Positions 48,588-56,422 of a stretch of DNA of 64,000 nucleotides are shown here, one piece after another. The position numbers and the translations under genes were made by a program. The notes beneath the pieces were generated by a model. It was not told where the DNA came from. It was given only the letters and a program-made list of their open reading frames with translations, and did no database searches. The number at the start of each line of letters is the position of its first letter. Position 1 is the first letter of the stretch. Source of the DNA: Defluviimonas aquaemixtae. Its GTDB lineage: Bacteria > Pseudomonadota > Alphaproteobacteria > Rhodobacterales > Rhodobacteraceae. The stretch spans positions 43,840-107,839 of the forward strand of contig NZ_OMOQ01000005.1 in the NCBI RefSeq assembly GCF_900302475.1, in the 5' to 3' direction.

Positions 48588-49475
48588 TCAGAGACCGTTG
48601 ACGGGCACCTTGAGATAGCGTTTGCCGCTTTCGTCGGCCGGGGGCAGTTCTCCGCCGCGCATGTTGACCTGCAGCGACGGGATAATGAGCTTCGGCATGT
48701 CGAGTTGCGCGTCACGCTCGGTCCGGAACTTCACGAACTCTTCCTTGGTCTTGCCGCCGCCCACATGGATATTGTACGCCTTTTCGTCGGCCACCGTGGT
48801 CTCCCACTGGATGTCGCGGCCGTTCGGCCCGTAATCGTGGCACATGAACAGCCGCATCTCGTCGGGCAGACTCAGAACCTTCTGAATGCTGTCGTAAAGC
48901 TCACCCGCATCGCCGCCGGGGAAGTCGGCCCGCGCCGATCCACCGTCGGGCATGAACAGCGTATCGCCCACGAAGGCCGCGTTGCCCATCACATGGGTCA
49001 TGCAGGCGGGGGTATGACCCGGCGTGTGCATGGCGAAGCACTTCATCTCACCGACCATGTAGACGTCGCCGTCGTCAAAGAGTTTGTCGAACTGGCTGCC
49101 ATCGCGCTGGAACTCGGTGCCTTCATTGAAGACCTTGCCGAAGGTTTCCTGCACGACGGTGATATTGCGCCCGATGCCGAGCTTGCCGCCGAGCTTGTCC
49201 TGGATATACGGCGCGGCCGACAGGTGGTCCGCATGCACATGCGTCTCGATCAGCCAGTCAAGCTTCAGACCGTTGTCCTTCACGTAGGCGATGATCTCAT
49301 CGGCATGTGTGTAGCTGATGCGCCCGGCGGCGTAGTCGATGTCCATGACGGAGTCGACGACCGCGCAGGCGTCCGAGGCCGGGTCCTTCACGACATATGA
49401 AATCGTGTTGGTGGCCGGGTCGAAGAATGCCTTGACGTCCGGCTTGATGTCGAGATTCACGGGATAGTCGGTCAT
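48588..49475 (-). CDS. MBL-fold hydrolase, persulfide dioxygenase-like (Blh/ETHE1 type)
   Basis: A 295-residue metallo-beta-lactamase-fold protein. The metal motif is ETHVHADHLSAAPY, with further ligands in HTPGHTPAC, VGDTLFMPDGGSARADFPGGD and MCHDYGPNGR. The last set matches the persulfide dioxygenase group (Blh of BigR operons, ETHE1), which oxidises glutathione persulfide to sulfite. ATG with GGAGG 8 nt upstream. It is 38 nt before the DUF442-SQR gene and 23 nt after the YeeE-type pair, in one operon. Confidence 0.87.
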   Translation of the reverse strand: MTDYPVNLDIKPDVKAFFDPATNTISYVVKDPASDACAVVDSVMDIDYAAGRISYTHADEIIAYVKDNGLKLDWLIETHVHADHLSAAPYIQDKLGGKLGIGRNITVVQETFGKVFNEGTEFQRDGSQFDKLFDDGDVYMVGEMKCFAMHTPGHTPACMTHVMGNAAFVGDTLFMPDGGSARADFPGGDAGELYDSIQKVLSLPDEMRLFMCHDYGPNGRDIQWETTVADEKAYNIHVGGGKTKEEFVKFRTERDAQLDMPKLIIPSLQVNMRGGELPPADESGKRYLKVPVNGL

Positions 49476-49498
49476 GTCGATTACCTCCATTCCAGAGT

Positions 49499-49939
49499 TC
49501 AGTTTCGCACTGCCGCAGCGCGGCGGCCCGTAAGCGTCTGCAGTCCACGCGCCGCGAGGATGCCCGCGATCATGGCGGCGATGAAGATGAAGACCTCGAC
49601 ACGACCGGTGCCAAGCGCCGGAAGCGCCCCACCCGGGCAGAAGCCCGAAATGCCCCAGCCCAGGCCGAAGAGCGCCGAGCCGCCGATAAGCGGCAGGTCA
49701 ATGTCGCGGCGCGTCGGGACCTGGAATGTCTGTGCGAAAACCGGGCGATTCCAGCCGAAAACCACCCGGTAGCCGATGAAGGTCACGACGAGCGCGCCGC
49801 CCATCACCAGAATCAGCGACGGGTCCCAAGTGCCCGCGAAATCGAAGAAGTTCAGAACCTTGGCCGGGCTCGCCATGCCGGAGATGGAAATCCCGACGCC
49901 AAAGACAAGGCCGATGAGATAGATCACGATCACCTGCAT
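49499..49939 (-). CDS. YeeE/YedE-type half transporter (second)
   Basis: A 146-residue membrane protein with about four helices (start MQVIVIYLIGLVFGVGISIS). The loop GISGFCPGGALPALG is the conserved Cys-bearing motif of the C-terminal half of YeeE/YedE sulfur transporters (thiosulfate uptake). Together with the preceding gene (4-nt gap) it rebuilds a whole YeeE as two chains, a common layout next to sqr/blh genes. Confidence 0.9.
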   Translation of the reverse strand: MQVIVIYLIGLVFGVGISISGMASPAKVLNFFDFAGTWDPSLILVMGGALVVTFIGYRVVFGWNRPVFAQTFQVPTRRDIDLPLIGGSALFGLGWGISGFCPGGALPALGTGRVEVFIFIAAMIAGILAARGLQTLTGRRAAAVRN

Positions 49940-49943
49940 GGGA

Positions 49944-50384
49944 TCACCCTCCGATAACGTGGCGCAGCACGAAAACCGTCACGCTCGTCGCGGCCATAAA
50001 GGTCGCCGTGGCAACGATCGAGCGCGGCGACAGCCGCGCCATGCCGCAGACGCCGTGACCCGAGGTGCAGCCCGACCCGTAGGTCACGCCGAGACCAACG
50101 AGTAGCCCGCCGACCACCAGCATCCCGGTGGATAGCGGCACTTGCACCACCGGCATCGCGCCCGTGGCGAGGCTGACCGCCAGCGGTCCCGTCACCATCC
50201 CCAGAAGCAGGGCGATCCGCCACACTGCATCGCCCGGAGCAGGGCGCTGCAACAGCCCCGAGAGGATCCCGGTCGCCCCCATGACGCGGCCCAGCGCCGC
50301 CATCAGCAGGATAGAGGACAGCCCGATCAAAATGCCCCCAATGAGCGATGCCCAAGGCGTGAATACGGTCTCGATCACGGTCAT
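49944..50384 (-). CDS. YeeE/YedE-type half transporter (first)
   Basis: A 146-residue membrane protein with about four helices and the conserved loop GLGVTYGSGCTSGHGVCGMARLSPRSI (two Cys), the sulfur-binding motif of the N-terminal YeeE half. AGGAGATG-type ribosome site. First gene of the sulfur operon YeeE-YeeE-MBL-SQR fusion-SulP. It probably moves thiosulfate or another sulfur species across the inner membrane. Confidence 0.9.
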   Translation of the reverse strand: MTVIETVFTPWASLIGGILIGLSSILLMAALGRVMGATGILSGLLQRPAPGDAVWRIALLLGMVTGPLAVSLATGAMPVVQVPLSTGMLVVGGLLVGLGVTYGSGCTSGHGVCGMARLSPRSIVATATFMAATSVTVFVLRHVIGG

Positions 50385-50541
50385 CTCCTGTCTTCCTCCA
50401 TTCTATTCTTGGAACGGCCGCGGCGCACGTCCGCACCAGGCCGAGCGCGGAACCTTTGAAATGCTTTGCTCGTACCGTTCGTCATCACGTCCGTCCAGAG
50501 AATCACCGAGGGCTGCGTCATCGCATACCCATCGCGAAGTC

Positions 50542-50560
50542 ACGGTGACATGGTCACCGT
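50542..50560. promoter_or_regulatory. Perfect 8-bp inverted repeat at the end of the crp/fnr-like gene
   Basis: ACGGTGAC and GTCACCGT flank ATG, a perfect dyad with a 3-base spacer. It overlaps the last codons and stop of the regulator gene and lies 158 nt upstream of the yeeE start. It could be an operator for the sulfur operon or a simple 3' hairpin. It is not a canonical CRP (TGTGA-N6-TCACA) or FNR site. Confidence 0.4.
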
Positions 50561-51234
50561 TCTCCGACAGCGCGCGCGAGCCGCTGCAGCCCCTGACGTC
50601 CGGTCAGCCTGACCTCGCCACGCGCCTGTTCGATCCAGCGCCGACGCTGGAACTCGGACAGCGTCCGCGACACGACCTCGCGTGCGGTGCCCAGCTCGTT
50701 GCCCAGAACCTGATGCGTCGCCCGCACAACGCCATCCTGATCGGCGAGTTCCAATAGCCGCGCGGCAAGGCGCACATCCACGCGCTGGAAGACGATATCA
50801 TCGATGAGCGTGAAGAGATCAGTGATGCGCCGTGAATAGGCTTTGAAGACGAACTGGCGGAAGACGGGCGACCGCGCGACGAGGTCGTCGAACGTCGCCC
50901 GGGGAATTGCGGCTGCGCGCACGTCTGTCTCGGCGATGCCGTCGGCCGAATAATCCTCGAATGCCAGCATGCAGGCGGTGGTCAATACGCAGCTTTCGCC
51001 CGCATTTACGCGGTAGAGAAAGACCTCTCGCCCCGTTTCCGACTTCTGCTGCACCCGAACCGTGCCGTCGAGCAGCAATAGCAGGTTGTCGGCTGACTGG
51101 CCTGGTGCGAACACCTGCGTGCCGGCCGGCAAGTCGATCACCTGGCTTCCCTTGACCAGATCGTCGCGAATGTCCTGTGGAAGACGCCTCAGTCCCTCGA
51201 ACCGGTCGATCCAGTCATCCGTGCGATCGTCCAT
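50554..51234 (-). CDS. Crp/Fnr-family transcriptional regulator with a C-x5-C pair
   Basis: A 226-residue regulator with an N-terminal cyclic-nucleotide-like sensor (PAGTQVFAPGQSADNLLLLLDGTVRV), dimer helix and C-terminal winged helix (THQVLGNELGTAREVVSRTLSEFQRRR). The recognition helix has the E-x2-S-R pattern of FNR proteins, so a TTGA-type half-site is likely. The four N-terminal FNR cysteines are absent. The sensor domain instead has Cys82 and Cys88 in GESCVLTTACML. I start at the ATG of MDDRTDD; a GTG two codons earlier is possible. It sits 169 nt upstream of the sulfur operon and probably controls it. Confidence 0.85.
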   Translation of the reverse strand: MDDRTDDWIDRFEGLRRLPQDIRDDLVKGSQVIDLPAGTQVFAPGQSADNLLLLLDGTVRVQQKSETGREVFLYRVNAGESCVLTTACMLAFEDYSADGIAETDVRAAAIPRATFDDLVARSPVFRQFVFKAYSRRITDLFTLIDDIVFQRVDVRLAARLLELADQDGVVRATHQVLGNELGTAREVVSRTLSEFQRRRWIEQARGEVRLTGRQGLQRLARAVGER

Positions 51235-51326
51235 GTTCACCCTATCCCAACTCGCCCTTTCTACAGTCTACACAACGTAGCGTGCGGCGATAAGCATCCA
51301 TGTAGGAACCAATGAGGAGCGGCGCA

Positions 51327-51935
51327 TCACCCGCCAGTCTTGGGCACAGAGATTGTCGCGGGCCGCCCCGTCAGACGCAGGATGCGGGTCGCGAGCCGCC
51401 GCGCCTCCGCCTCGGAATGCGTGACGAAGAGGGTGGCGGGCCGCACCTCCGCGATCAGCCGTTCGGTCAGCGCCAGCATTTCCTCGGCCGTGTCGGGGTC
51501 GAGCGACACGAACGGCTCGTCCATGAACAGCACCTCAGGCGCCTCGGCCATCGCCCGGGCGAGCGCCACGCGCCGCTGCTGGCCGAGCGACAGCTGGCGC
51601 GGGAACTGGTCGGCCTTGTCCGCGATCCCCACCCGGTCGAGCGCGGCGAGCGTGCCGTCGCGCCCCAGTCCCGGATGGACGAGCGACAGGTTCTCCGCCA
51701 CCGTGCGCCACGGCATCAGAACCGGCTCCTGAAACACCATCGCCGCCCGTTCGGGACGCTTGACCTTGCCCCGAAAATCGCGGTCGATCCCTGCCGCAAT
51801 CCTCAGAAGCGTCGACTTGCCGATCCCGGAAGGGCCGAGGATCGCCAGCACCTCGCCCGGCGCCACCGAGAAGCGGACATCGCGCAGCACCTCCTCCGCC
51901 CCGAACGCCTTCGACGCGATGTCGACCTCGATCAC
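51327..51935 (-). CDS. NitT/TauT-type ABC importer ATPase in the xox region
   Basis: A 202-residue, short ABC ATPase. Walker A is GPSGIGKST, Q-loop MVFQEPVLMPW, signature LSLGQQRR, Walker B VLFMDEPFVSLD and LFVTHSEAEA. The signature and length fit the nitrate/sulfonate/taurine group (SsuB/TauB). The GTG start overlaps the permease stop by 4 nt (GTGA). It is the last gene of a six-gene operon that begins with the LutA-like gene. Confidence 0.87.
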   Translation of the reverse strand: MIEVDIASKAFGAEEVLRDVRFSVAPGEVLAILGPSGIGKSTLLRIAAGIDRDFRGKVKRPERAAMVFQEPVLMPWRTVAENLSLVHPGLGRDGTLAALDRVGIADKADQFPRQLSLGQQRRVALARAMAEAPEVLFMDEPFVSLDPDTAEEMLALTERLIAEVRPATLFVTHSEAEARRLATRILRLTGRPATISVPKTGG

Positions 51936-52693
51936 GCGGTCCTCCAGTGCCGCACCCGCCGCTCGAACGGCTGCAGCACAAGCCACTCCACGAGCAGCAT
52001 CACCACGATGAAGGAGAGAGAGTAGATCAGCACCATGCCGACGGCGAACTGCTGGAAATGCAGGTGGATCTGGAACCCGATTCCGTTAGAGCGGCCGAGG
52101 AACTCGACGACCAGCACGATCTTCCAGATCACCGCGATCCCCGACCGCGCCGCCCCCGCGATGAACGGCGCGAGTTGCGGCAGCACAACGTGACGCAGCC
52201 GCCGGCCCGCCGGCATTCGGAAGACCTGCGCCATCTCTGAAAGGCCGGGATCGAGCGCCCGCGCGCCCTCGCGGATGATCGTGGTGACGTTCGGCACCTT
52301 GTTCAGCGTCACCGCTGCAATCGCCGCCGTCTCGTTCAGTCCGATCCAGAGATAGCAGAGCACGATCAAGACCAGCGCGGGCAGGTTCAGGAACACCACG
52401 AGCCACGGGTCGAGCCAGCGATCCACTGCCGGCAGCCGCCCCATGAGCAGACCCAGCACGACGCCCAGCGACATCGCCAGCACGAAGGCCCAGATCACGC
52501 GGGTGAGCGTCTTCCATAGATGCCACGGTAAGCGACCCGTCTCAACCTCCTGCGCGAAGGGCGCGAGCAATGACCAGGGTTGCGGCAGGATCAGCGGATC
52601 CGCCGTCACCGCAGCCGCAGCGATCCAGAGCACAACGAGTGCCAGGACAGACAGGACGCGGATCGCCGCGGGATGGGTCAGTGCGTCATTCAA
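51932..52693 (-). CDS. NitT/TauT-type ABC importer permease
   Basis: A 253-residue permease with six helices; the first is at about residues 12-30 and the EAA-like loop is LDPGLSEMAQVFRMPAGRRLRHVVLPQLAPFI (about residue 145). This matches SsuC/TauC permeases. It overlaps the binding-protein gene by 8 nt and the ATPase gene by 4 nt, so the three importer parts are translated together. Confidence 0.9.
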   Translation of the reverse strand: MNDALTHPAAIRVLSVLALVVLWIAAAAVTADPLILPQPWSLLAPFAQEVETGRLPWHLWKTLTRVIWAFVLAMSLGVVLGLLMGRLPAVDRWLDPWLVVFLNLPALVLIVLCYLWIGLNETAAIAAVTLNKVPNVTTIIREGARALDPGLSEMAQVFRMPAGRRLRHVVLPQLAPFIAGAARSGIAVIWKIVLVVEFLGRSNGIGFQIHLHFQQFAVGMVLIYSLSFIVVMLLVEWLVLQPFERRVRHWRTA

Positions 52694-53657
52694 GCGTCAG
52701 GAACACCCCCTCGGGCAATGTCGTCGCCTTGCCGACCAGTTCCGCACCACCAAGCTCGGCCATGAGCTGCAAAAACCGGTCGGCCGCCGCCTCGTCCACC
52801 GGCGCGCCGCTCGGGATACCGTCGCGGTAGCCCTCCCGGAGCGCCTCGAACTCCGCCTCGTCGGCCGCGCCCATCCGCTCGCGCAGACCCTCCCAAGCGG
52901 CATCGTCGCTCTTCAGAAGCTCCTTCGCCGCCCGCGATGCACGGGCGAGACCCTCTGCAACCTCCGGATTGGAGGCCACATAGTCGCCCTTCAGCACATA
53001 GCCCAGAAGCGGCGTGTCGGGATCGAGGCCAAGCGCCTCGGCCGCCTCGGAGACCGAGATCAGGTCGTGCATCCCCTTGGCCTTCATCTTGGCGAGGAAG
53101 TGCCAGAAGTTGATCGCGCCCGCCGTCTCGCCCTCAAGACCGGCCTTGAAGATCAGGGGCGGCGCGCCGAAGACCTGCTCGGTCTCGGCGGCTAGGTCGA
53201 AACCGTATTCCTGCTCGGCATAGGCGCGCAGGATCAGCCAGCTTTTGTCCAAGGGGCCGCCCGCGATACCGATCTTCTTGCCCTTCAGGTCGGGCAGCGC
53301 TTTGATGCCGCTGTCGTCCTTGACCACCAGCCCGCCCACGGCGCGGGAATAGGGGATGAAGACGTAGTTCCGCCCCTCGGCCCGCATCCGCGCAACCCAG
53401 ATCCAGTCAGCGACGATCACGTCCGCCTCGCCGCCCTCGAAGGCGATGCGCGTCGCCGGATTGTCGGCATAGTCCTGGATGTCGAGGACGAAGCCGTTCG
53501 CCTCATCCAGCTTGTTGCCCTTGATCACCGCCGCCTCCCAGCCGACGGTGCCCGTCGCCAGCATCCCCGCACGCAGATGCGGCAGGTCCTGCGCCTGGGC
53601 GAACCCGGCAAAGAGCGCCGCCGCGAGGCTCAGCGCCAGTCGCTTCAACGTGTTCAT
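52686..53657 (-). CDS. NitT/TauT-type periplasmic binding protein in the xox region
   Basis: A 323-residue secreted binding protein (signal peptide about residues 1-22, ending AQA). The mature start PHLRAGMLATGTVGWEAAVIKGNKLDEANGF and VADWIWVARMRAEGRNYVFIPYSRAVGGLVV are of the SsuA/TauA/NrtA kind. In other organisms similar importers sit beside PQQ-alcohol-dehydrogenase genes, but the ligand is unknown. It lies 28 nt after the small secreted-protein gene, on the same transcript as the LutA-like and beta-propeller genes. Confidence 0.85.
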   Translation of the reverse strand: MNTLKRLALSLAAALFAGFAQAQDLPHLRAGMLATGTVGWEAAVIKGNKLDEANGFVLDIQDYADNPATRIAFEGGEADVIVADWIWVARMRAEGRNYVFIPYSRAVGGLVVKDDSGIKALPDLKGKKIGIAGGPLDKSWLILRAYAEQEYGFDLAAETEQVFGAPPLIFKAGLEGETAGAINFWHFLAKMKAKGMHDLISVSEAAEALGLDPDTPLLGYVLKGDYVASNPEVAEGLARASRAAKELLKSDDAAWEGLRERMGAADEAEFEALREGYRDGIPSGAPVDEAAADRFLQLMAELGGAELVGKATTLPEGVFLTLE

Positions 53658-53685
53658 CTCATCCTCCCAAGTCGCAAGATCGCTG

Positions 53686-54123
53686 TCACTGGATGGTGAT
53701 TGAAACCCTTTGGCTCTCCCCGGTCGTGCCGGGGATCGAAAGCGTGTAGCTGCCGGGCTTGATCGCGATGAAGGACAGCGTTGCCTCGCCCGCGTCGTCG
53801 AATTCGAGACTGTCGATCGCCATCGGCCGGACCTCGATATCGTCGATGACGATCTCGTTCATCCAGATCGCGCGGAAGAAGTCGGGGCCGGACAGCGCAA
53901 GCTCCGCCGAGCCGTCGGCAGTGATCTGAACTTCGTAATACGCGCCGGACTGAAGCGCCACAGGACCCGCCGCCAGCGGCTGGCCCGACGCGAGCGTCAG
54001 TACGATCGGATCGCCCCGGTTGCAGTTGGCGAGTAGGCCCGCGAACCCGAAGTCGTCACAAAGCGGGGCCGCGCTTGCGGGCATTGCCGCAAGCGCAACG
54101 ATGGCAGCCATGATTTTCTTCAT
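53686..54123 (-). CDS. Small secreted protein of unknown function in the xox region
   Basis: A 145-residue protein with a signal peptide (MKKIMAAIVALAAMPASA). The mature part starts APLCDDFGFAGLLANC with a possible disulfide pair, then a beta-rich body (YYEVQITADGSAELALSG; GSYTLSIPGTTGE). It has no histidine in the mature chain, so it is not a copper cupredoxin even though the strand pattern is similar. It is acidic (DDIE, DDAGE). It lies between the beta-propeller and importer genes with 12- and 28-nt gaps. I recognise no family. A binding or chaperone role in the quinoprotein system is possible. Confidence 0.75.
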   Translation of the reverse strand: MKKIMAAIVALAAMPASAAPLCDDFGFAGLLANCNRGDPIVLTLASGQPLAAGPVALQSGAYYEVQITADGSAELALSGPDFFRAIWMNEIVIDDIEVRPMAIDSLEFDDAGEATLSFIAIKPGSYTLSIPGTTGESQRVSITIQ

Positions 54124-54135
54124 CTTCTCCCTCTC

Positions 54136-55110
54136 TCAATCCGGTGCCACGACGACGCCCCAGGGCTGTTCACCCACCTGGACGGACTTGATGACCTCCT
54201 CGGCCTCGACCTCGATGATGCTCACGTCGTTGGAGTTCCCGTTCGTCGTGATCAGGTATTTCTCGTCCGGCGTGAATGCCATCTGCCAGACCCGCTGACC
54301 GACGAGCAGGTACTCGATCACGTCGTCCGTCTCACCATCGATCACCGCCACGCGGTTGGCCGGGCCGAGCGCCACGAAGATACGGGAATCGTCCGCCGTC
54401 ACGCGAACACCCACGGGTTGCAGCCATTCCGGCAGCACGCCCGGCACCTCGAACGTGATCTTTTTCATGATCGCGGGCTCTGGCAGCGTCATGTCGATTA
54501 CCGAGACCGTCCCCCCGATCTCTGAACTGACGTATAGCTTCGTGCCGTCCTTTGTGAATTCGGCGAAGCGCGGTCGCTGGTCGACCAGCACGTTGTGCGT
54601 GATCTCGTAGGTCTCCGCGTCGATGAAATGCGCCATGTTCGTCGTCTCGGAGGTATTGATGATCACCGTCGCCTCGGGATTGATCGCCATCCCTTCGGGC
54701 TCCACCCCCACCGGCACCTCGGCCAGGACCTCGCGCGTCTTGACGTCGACCACGGTCACGAGGTTGTCGTCCTCGTTGGCGATGTAAAGTGGATTGCCCG
54801 ACGGGTGCAGCACGAACAACTCCGGGTCCGGGCCCGACGGCAATGTCCGTATCTCTTCGTAGGTCTCAGGGTCGAATACACGCACTGTGTCGTCGTCCGA
54901 AGCGCAGATGTAAAGCTCGCTGCCATCCGGGCTCATGGTGATACCGCGCGGACGGTTGCCGGCGGGATATTCGCCGATGACCTCCCAGGTCTCGCTGTCC
55001 AGCACCGTGAACGTGTTTCCGCGTTCGTTGGTAACGAACACCTTGTTCGCATCGGCGGGTATCGCGAGCGATAGCGTTGCGACCAGGGTCAGGGGCGCAA
55101 TAAGTCTCAT
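54136..55110 (-). CDS. PQQ-dependent catabolism-associated beta-propeller protein (YVTN family)
   Basis: A 324-residue periplasmic seven-bladed propeller with signal peptide (to about residue 21, ADA). Repeats of the kind GNTFTVLDSETWEVIGEYPAGNRPRGITMSPDGSELYI and LVTVVDVKTREVLAEVPVGVEPEGMAINPEA recur through the chain. This is the TIGR03866-type protein found beside PQQ alcohol dehydrogenases and in lanthanide-uptake (lut) clusters. Its ATG overlaps the LutA-like gene's stop (ATGA). Its biochemical role is unknown. Confidence 0.88.
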   Translation of the reverse strand: MRLIAPLTLVATLSLAIPADANKVFVTNERGNTFTVLDSETWEVIGEYPAGNRPRGITMSPDGSELYICASDDDTVRVFDPETYEEIRTLPSGPDPELFVLHPSGNPLYIANEDDNLVTVVDVKTREVLAEVPVGVEPEGMAINPEATVIINTSETTNMAHFIDAETYEITHNVLVDQRPRFAEFTKDGTKLYVSSEIGGTVSVIDMTLPEPAIMKKITFEVPGVLPEWLQPVGVRVTADDSRIFVALGPANRVAVIDGETDDVIEYLLVGQRVWQMAFTPDEKYLITTNGNSNDVSIIEVEAEEVIKSVQVGEQPWGVVVAPD

Positions 55111-56327
55111 CCTCCTCCTCCGAACGCGGTGCAGTCCGTCTCAGGACGGTCACGGCCCAGTGTGTCCAAGGGCGAGACCTGGTGCAGAAAACCGTCCTGC
55201 GGCGAGACCGAGACCATGATATGCCGGTCCGTCAGCAGGACCGGCTGGCGCATCTGCCCGTTCCAGTCGCGAAAGGTCAGCTTCTGCCCCTTGAACGCGG
55301 CAAGTTCGAACGCGTCCGACAGCACGTAATCCCGGATCGCCGCCGGGTCGGCCGAGCCGGTCCGCGTCACCGCTTCGCCGATGACGCGCAGCGCGAGCCA
55401 GACCTGGTAGTCCTCCTCGCGCATGCCCCGGCCCGTCAGCCTCTCGAACCGCCGCTGGAACTGCGTCGCGCCCCAGGCCTCGAGCGCCGGGTGCCACGTG
55501 ACCGGCATCAGCCCTGCAGATCCCGCAACCGGGCGCGGCTCCCAGACATGAAATGGCAGATAGGCGGCGAAAACGTCCGCCTCGTCGGCGGCGACGATGA
55601 CATCGTGGTCCTCCGCCTCTTGGGTGAAGGTCGGGATCTGGCGCTGGACGAGCACGTGCCCGGTATCCGTCCTGCGCGCGCCGCCAGTATCGACAAAGAC
55701 CCGCTCGTCGACGATCTCCGACCCGAACTTGCGCATCGCGTGCCGATACGCCTCGGCCAATAGTGCATCAACTGCATGCGACCCCTGGATCAGAAACACG
55801 CGTTTCCACTGCTTCCAGACGAGGAACTGCACCAGAGCGTCCGCAAGCATCTGCCGGCTCGGCGCGACATGCAGCAGGTTCGCCCGGCACTCCGCCTCGC
55901 GAAGCGCCTCGTCCCGAGCGCCCGCGTTCAGGATGAGCGCCCCCTCGCCCGCGCTGTCGGCGGCGGCGAGCGTCTCGTCGGCACTGGCCAGAACCACGAG
56001 CAGAACTGTGCCCGCGGCAACGAGATTGCCGACAGCCTCCTCAACGCCGTCCGGCGGAACGACAACGGTCTGAAGCGTGAACTCCATCCCGAGAAAAGTG
56101 CCCGTCGTCTGGTTGTCCTCCGTCGCCAGTTCGGCCCCCGCGAAGCCCAGATTATCGGGCTGGATATCGAGCCTGGAAATCGGCAGGGGAAGCTCGCGGT
56201 CCACGCGCAATACGGCTGTCCTGACCTCCACGGCCTGCACCGCGAGGGTGCACACCAGAAGCGCCAGACAGCCGCCAAGCAGGCTGCGCCAGATCGATAT
56301 TCGCAGGCTAACCTCCCATTTTCCCAC
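55107..56327 (-). CDS. ABC-type substrate-binding protein of the PQQ-alcohol-dehydrogenase system (LutA-like)
   Basis: About 406 residues, with an N-terminal signal (SLLGGCLALLVCTLAVQAVE). The fold is a type I periplasmic binding protein of the kind associated with PQQ dehydrogenases (TIGR03863, LutA of Methylorubrum): LHVAPSRQMLADALVQFLVWKQWKRVFLIQGSHAVD, then VIVAADEADVFAAYLPFHVWEPRPV and the C-terminal FKGQKLTFRDWNGQMRQPVLLTDR. Start taken as GTG 56327 after GAAGGG; longer readings run into the divergent promoter region. The partner exporter-type ATPase and membrane protein (LutE/LutF) are not in the window. Confidence 0.85.
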   Translation of the reverse strand: MGKWEVSLRISIWRSLLGGCLALLVCTLAVQAVEVRTAVLRVDRELPLPISRLDIQPDNLGFAGAELATEDNQTTGTFLGMEFTLQTVVVPPDGVEEAVGNLVAAGTVLLVVLASADETLAAADSAGEGALILNAGARDEALREAECRANLLHVAPSRQMLADALVQFLVWKQWKRVFLIQGSHAVDALLAEAYRHAMRKFGSEIVDERVFVDTGGARRTDTGHVLVQRQIPTFTQEAEDHDVIVAADEADVFAAYLPFHVWEPRPVAGSAGLMPVTWHPALEAWGATQFQRRFERLTGRGMREEDYQVWLALRVIGEAVTRTGSADPAAIRDYVLSDAFELAAFKGQKLTFRDWNGQMRQPVLLTDRHIMVSVSPQDGFLHQVSPLDTLGRDRPETDCTAFGGGG

Positions 56328-56422
56328 GAATCCCTTCTCAAGGATGCGCCCTCCTCGCGCCACGTGAAACCGAGACTTATGGCGCATTGCCCCCGTTTCG
56401 CACTTCCCTACACTTTTCGCCC

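Noticed and set aside
50554..51234. Regulator as the true FnrL that drives the cbb3 boxes
   Set aside because: The N-terminal cysteine set needed for the Fe-S cluster is absent, and it lies beside sulfur genes.
56361..56370. CACGTGAAAC resembles half of a parS site (GTTTCACGTGAAAC)
   Set aside because: Only one arm matches; the bases before it do not give GTTT, so a ParB site is not supported.
56387..56414. TTGCCC/TACACT as a promoter for the DUF2380-like gene
   Set aside because: The -10-like hexamer ends only 8 bases before the ATG, too close for a normal leader with a ribosome site.
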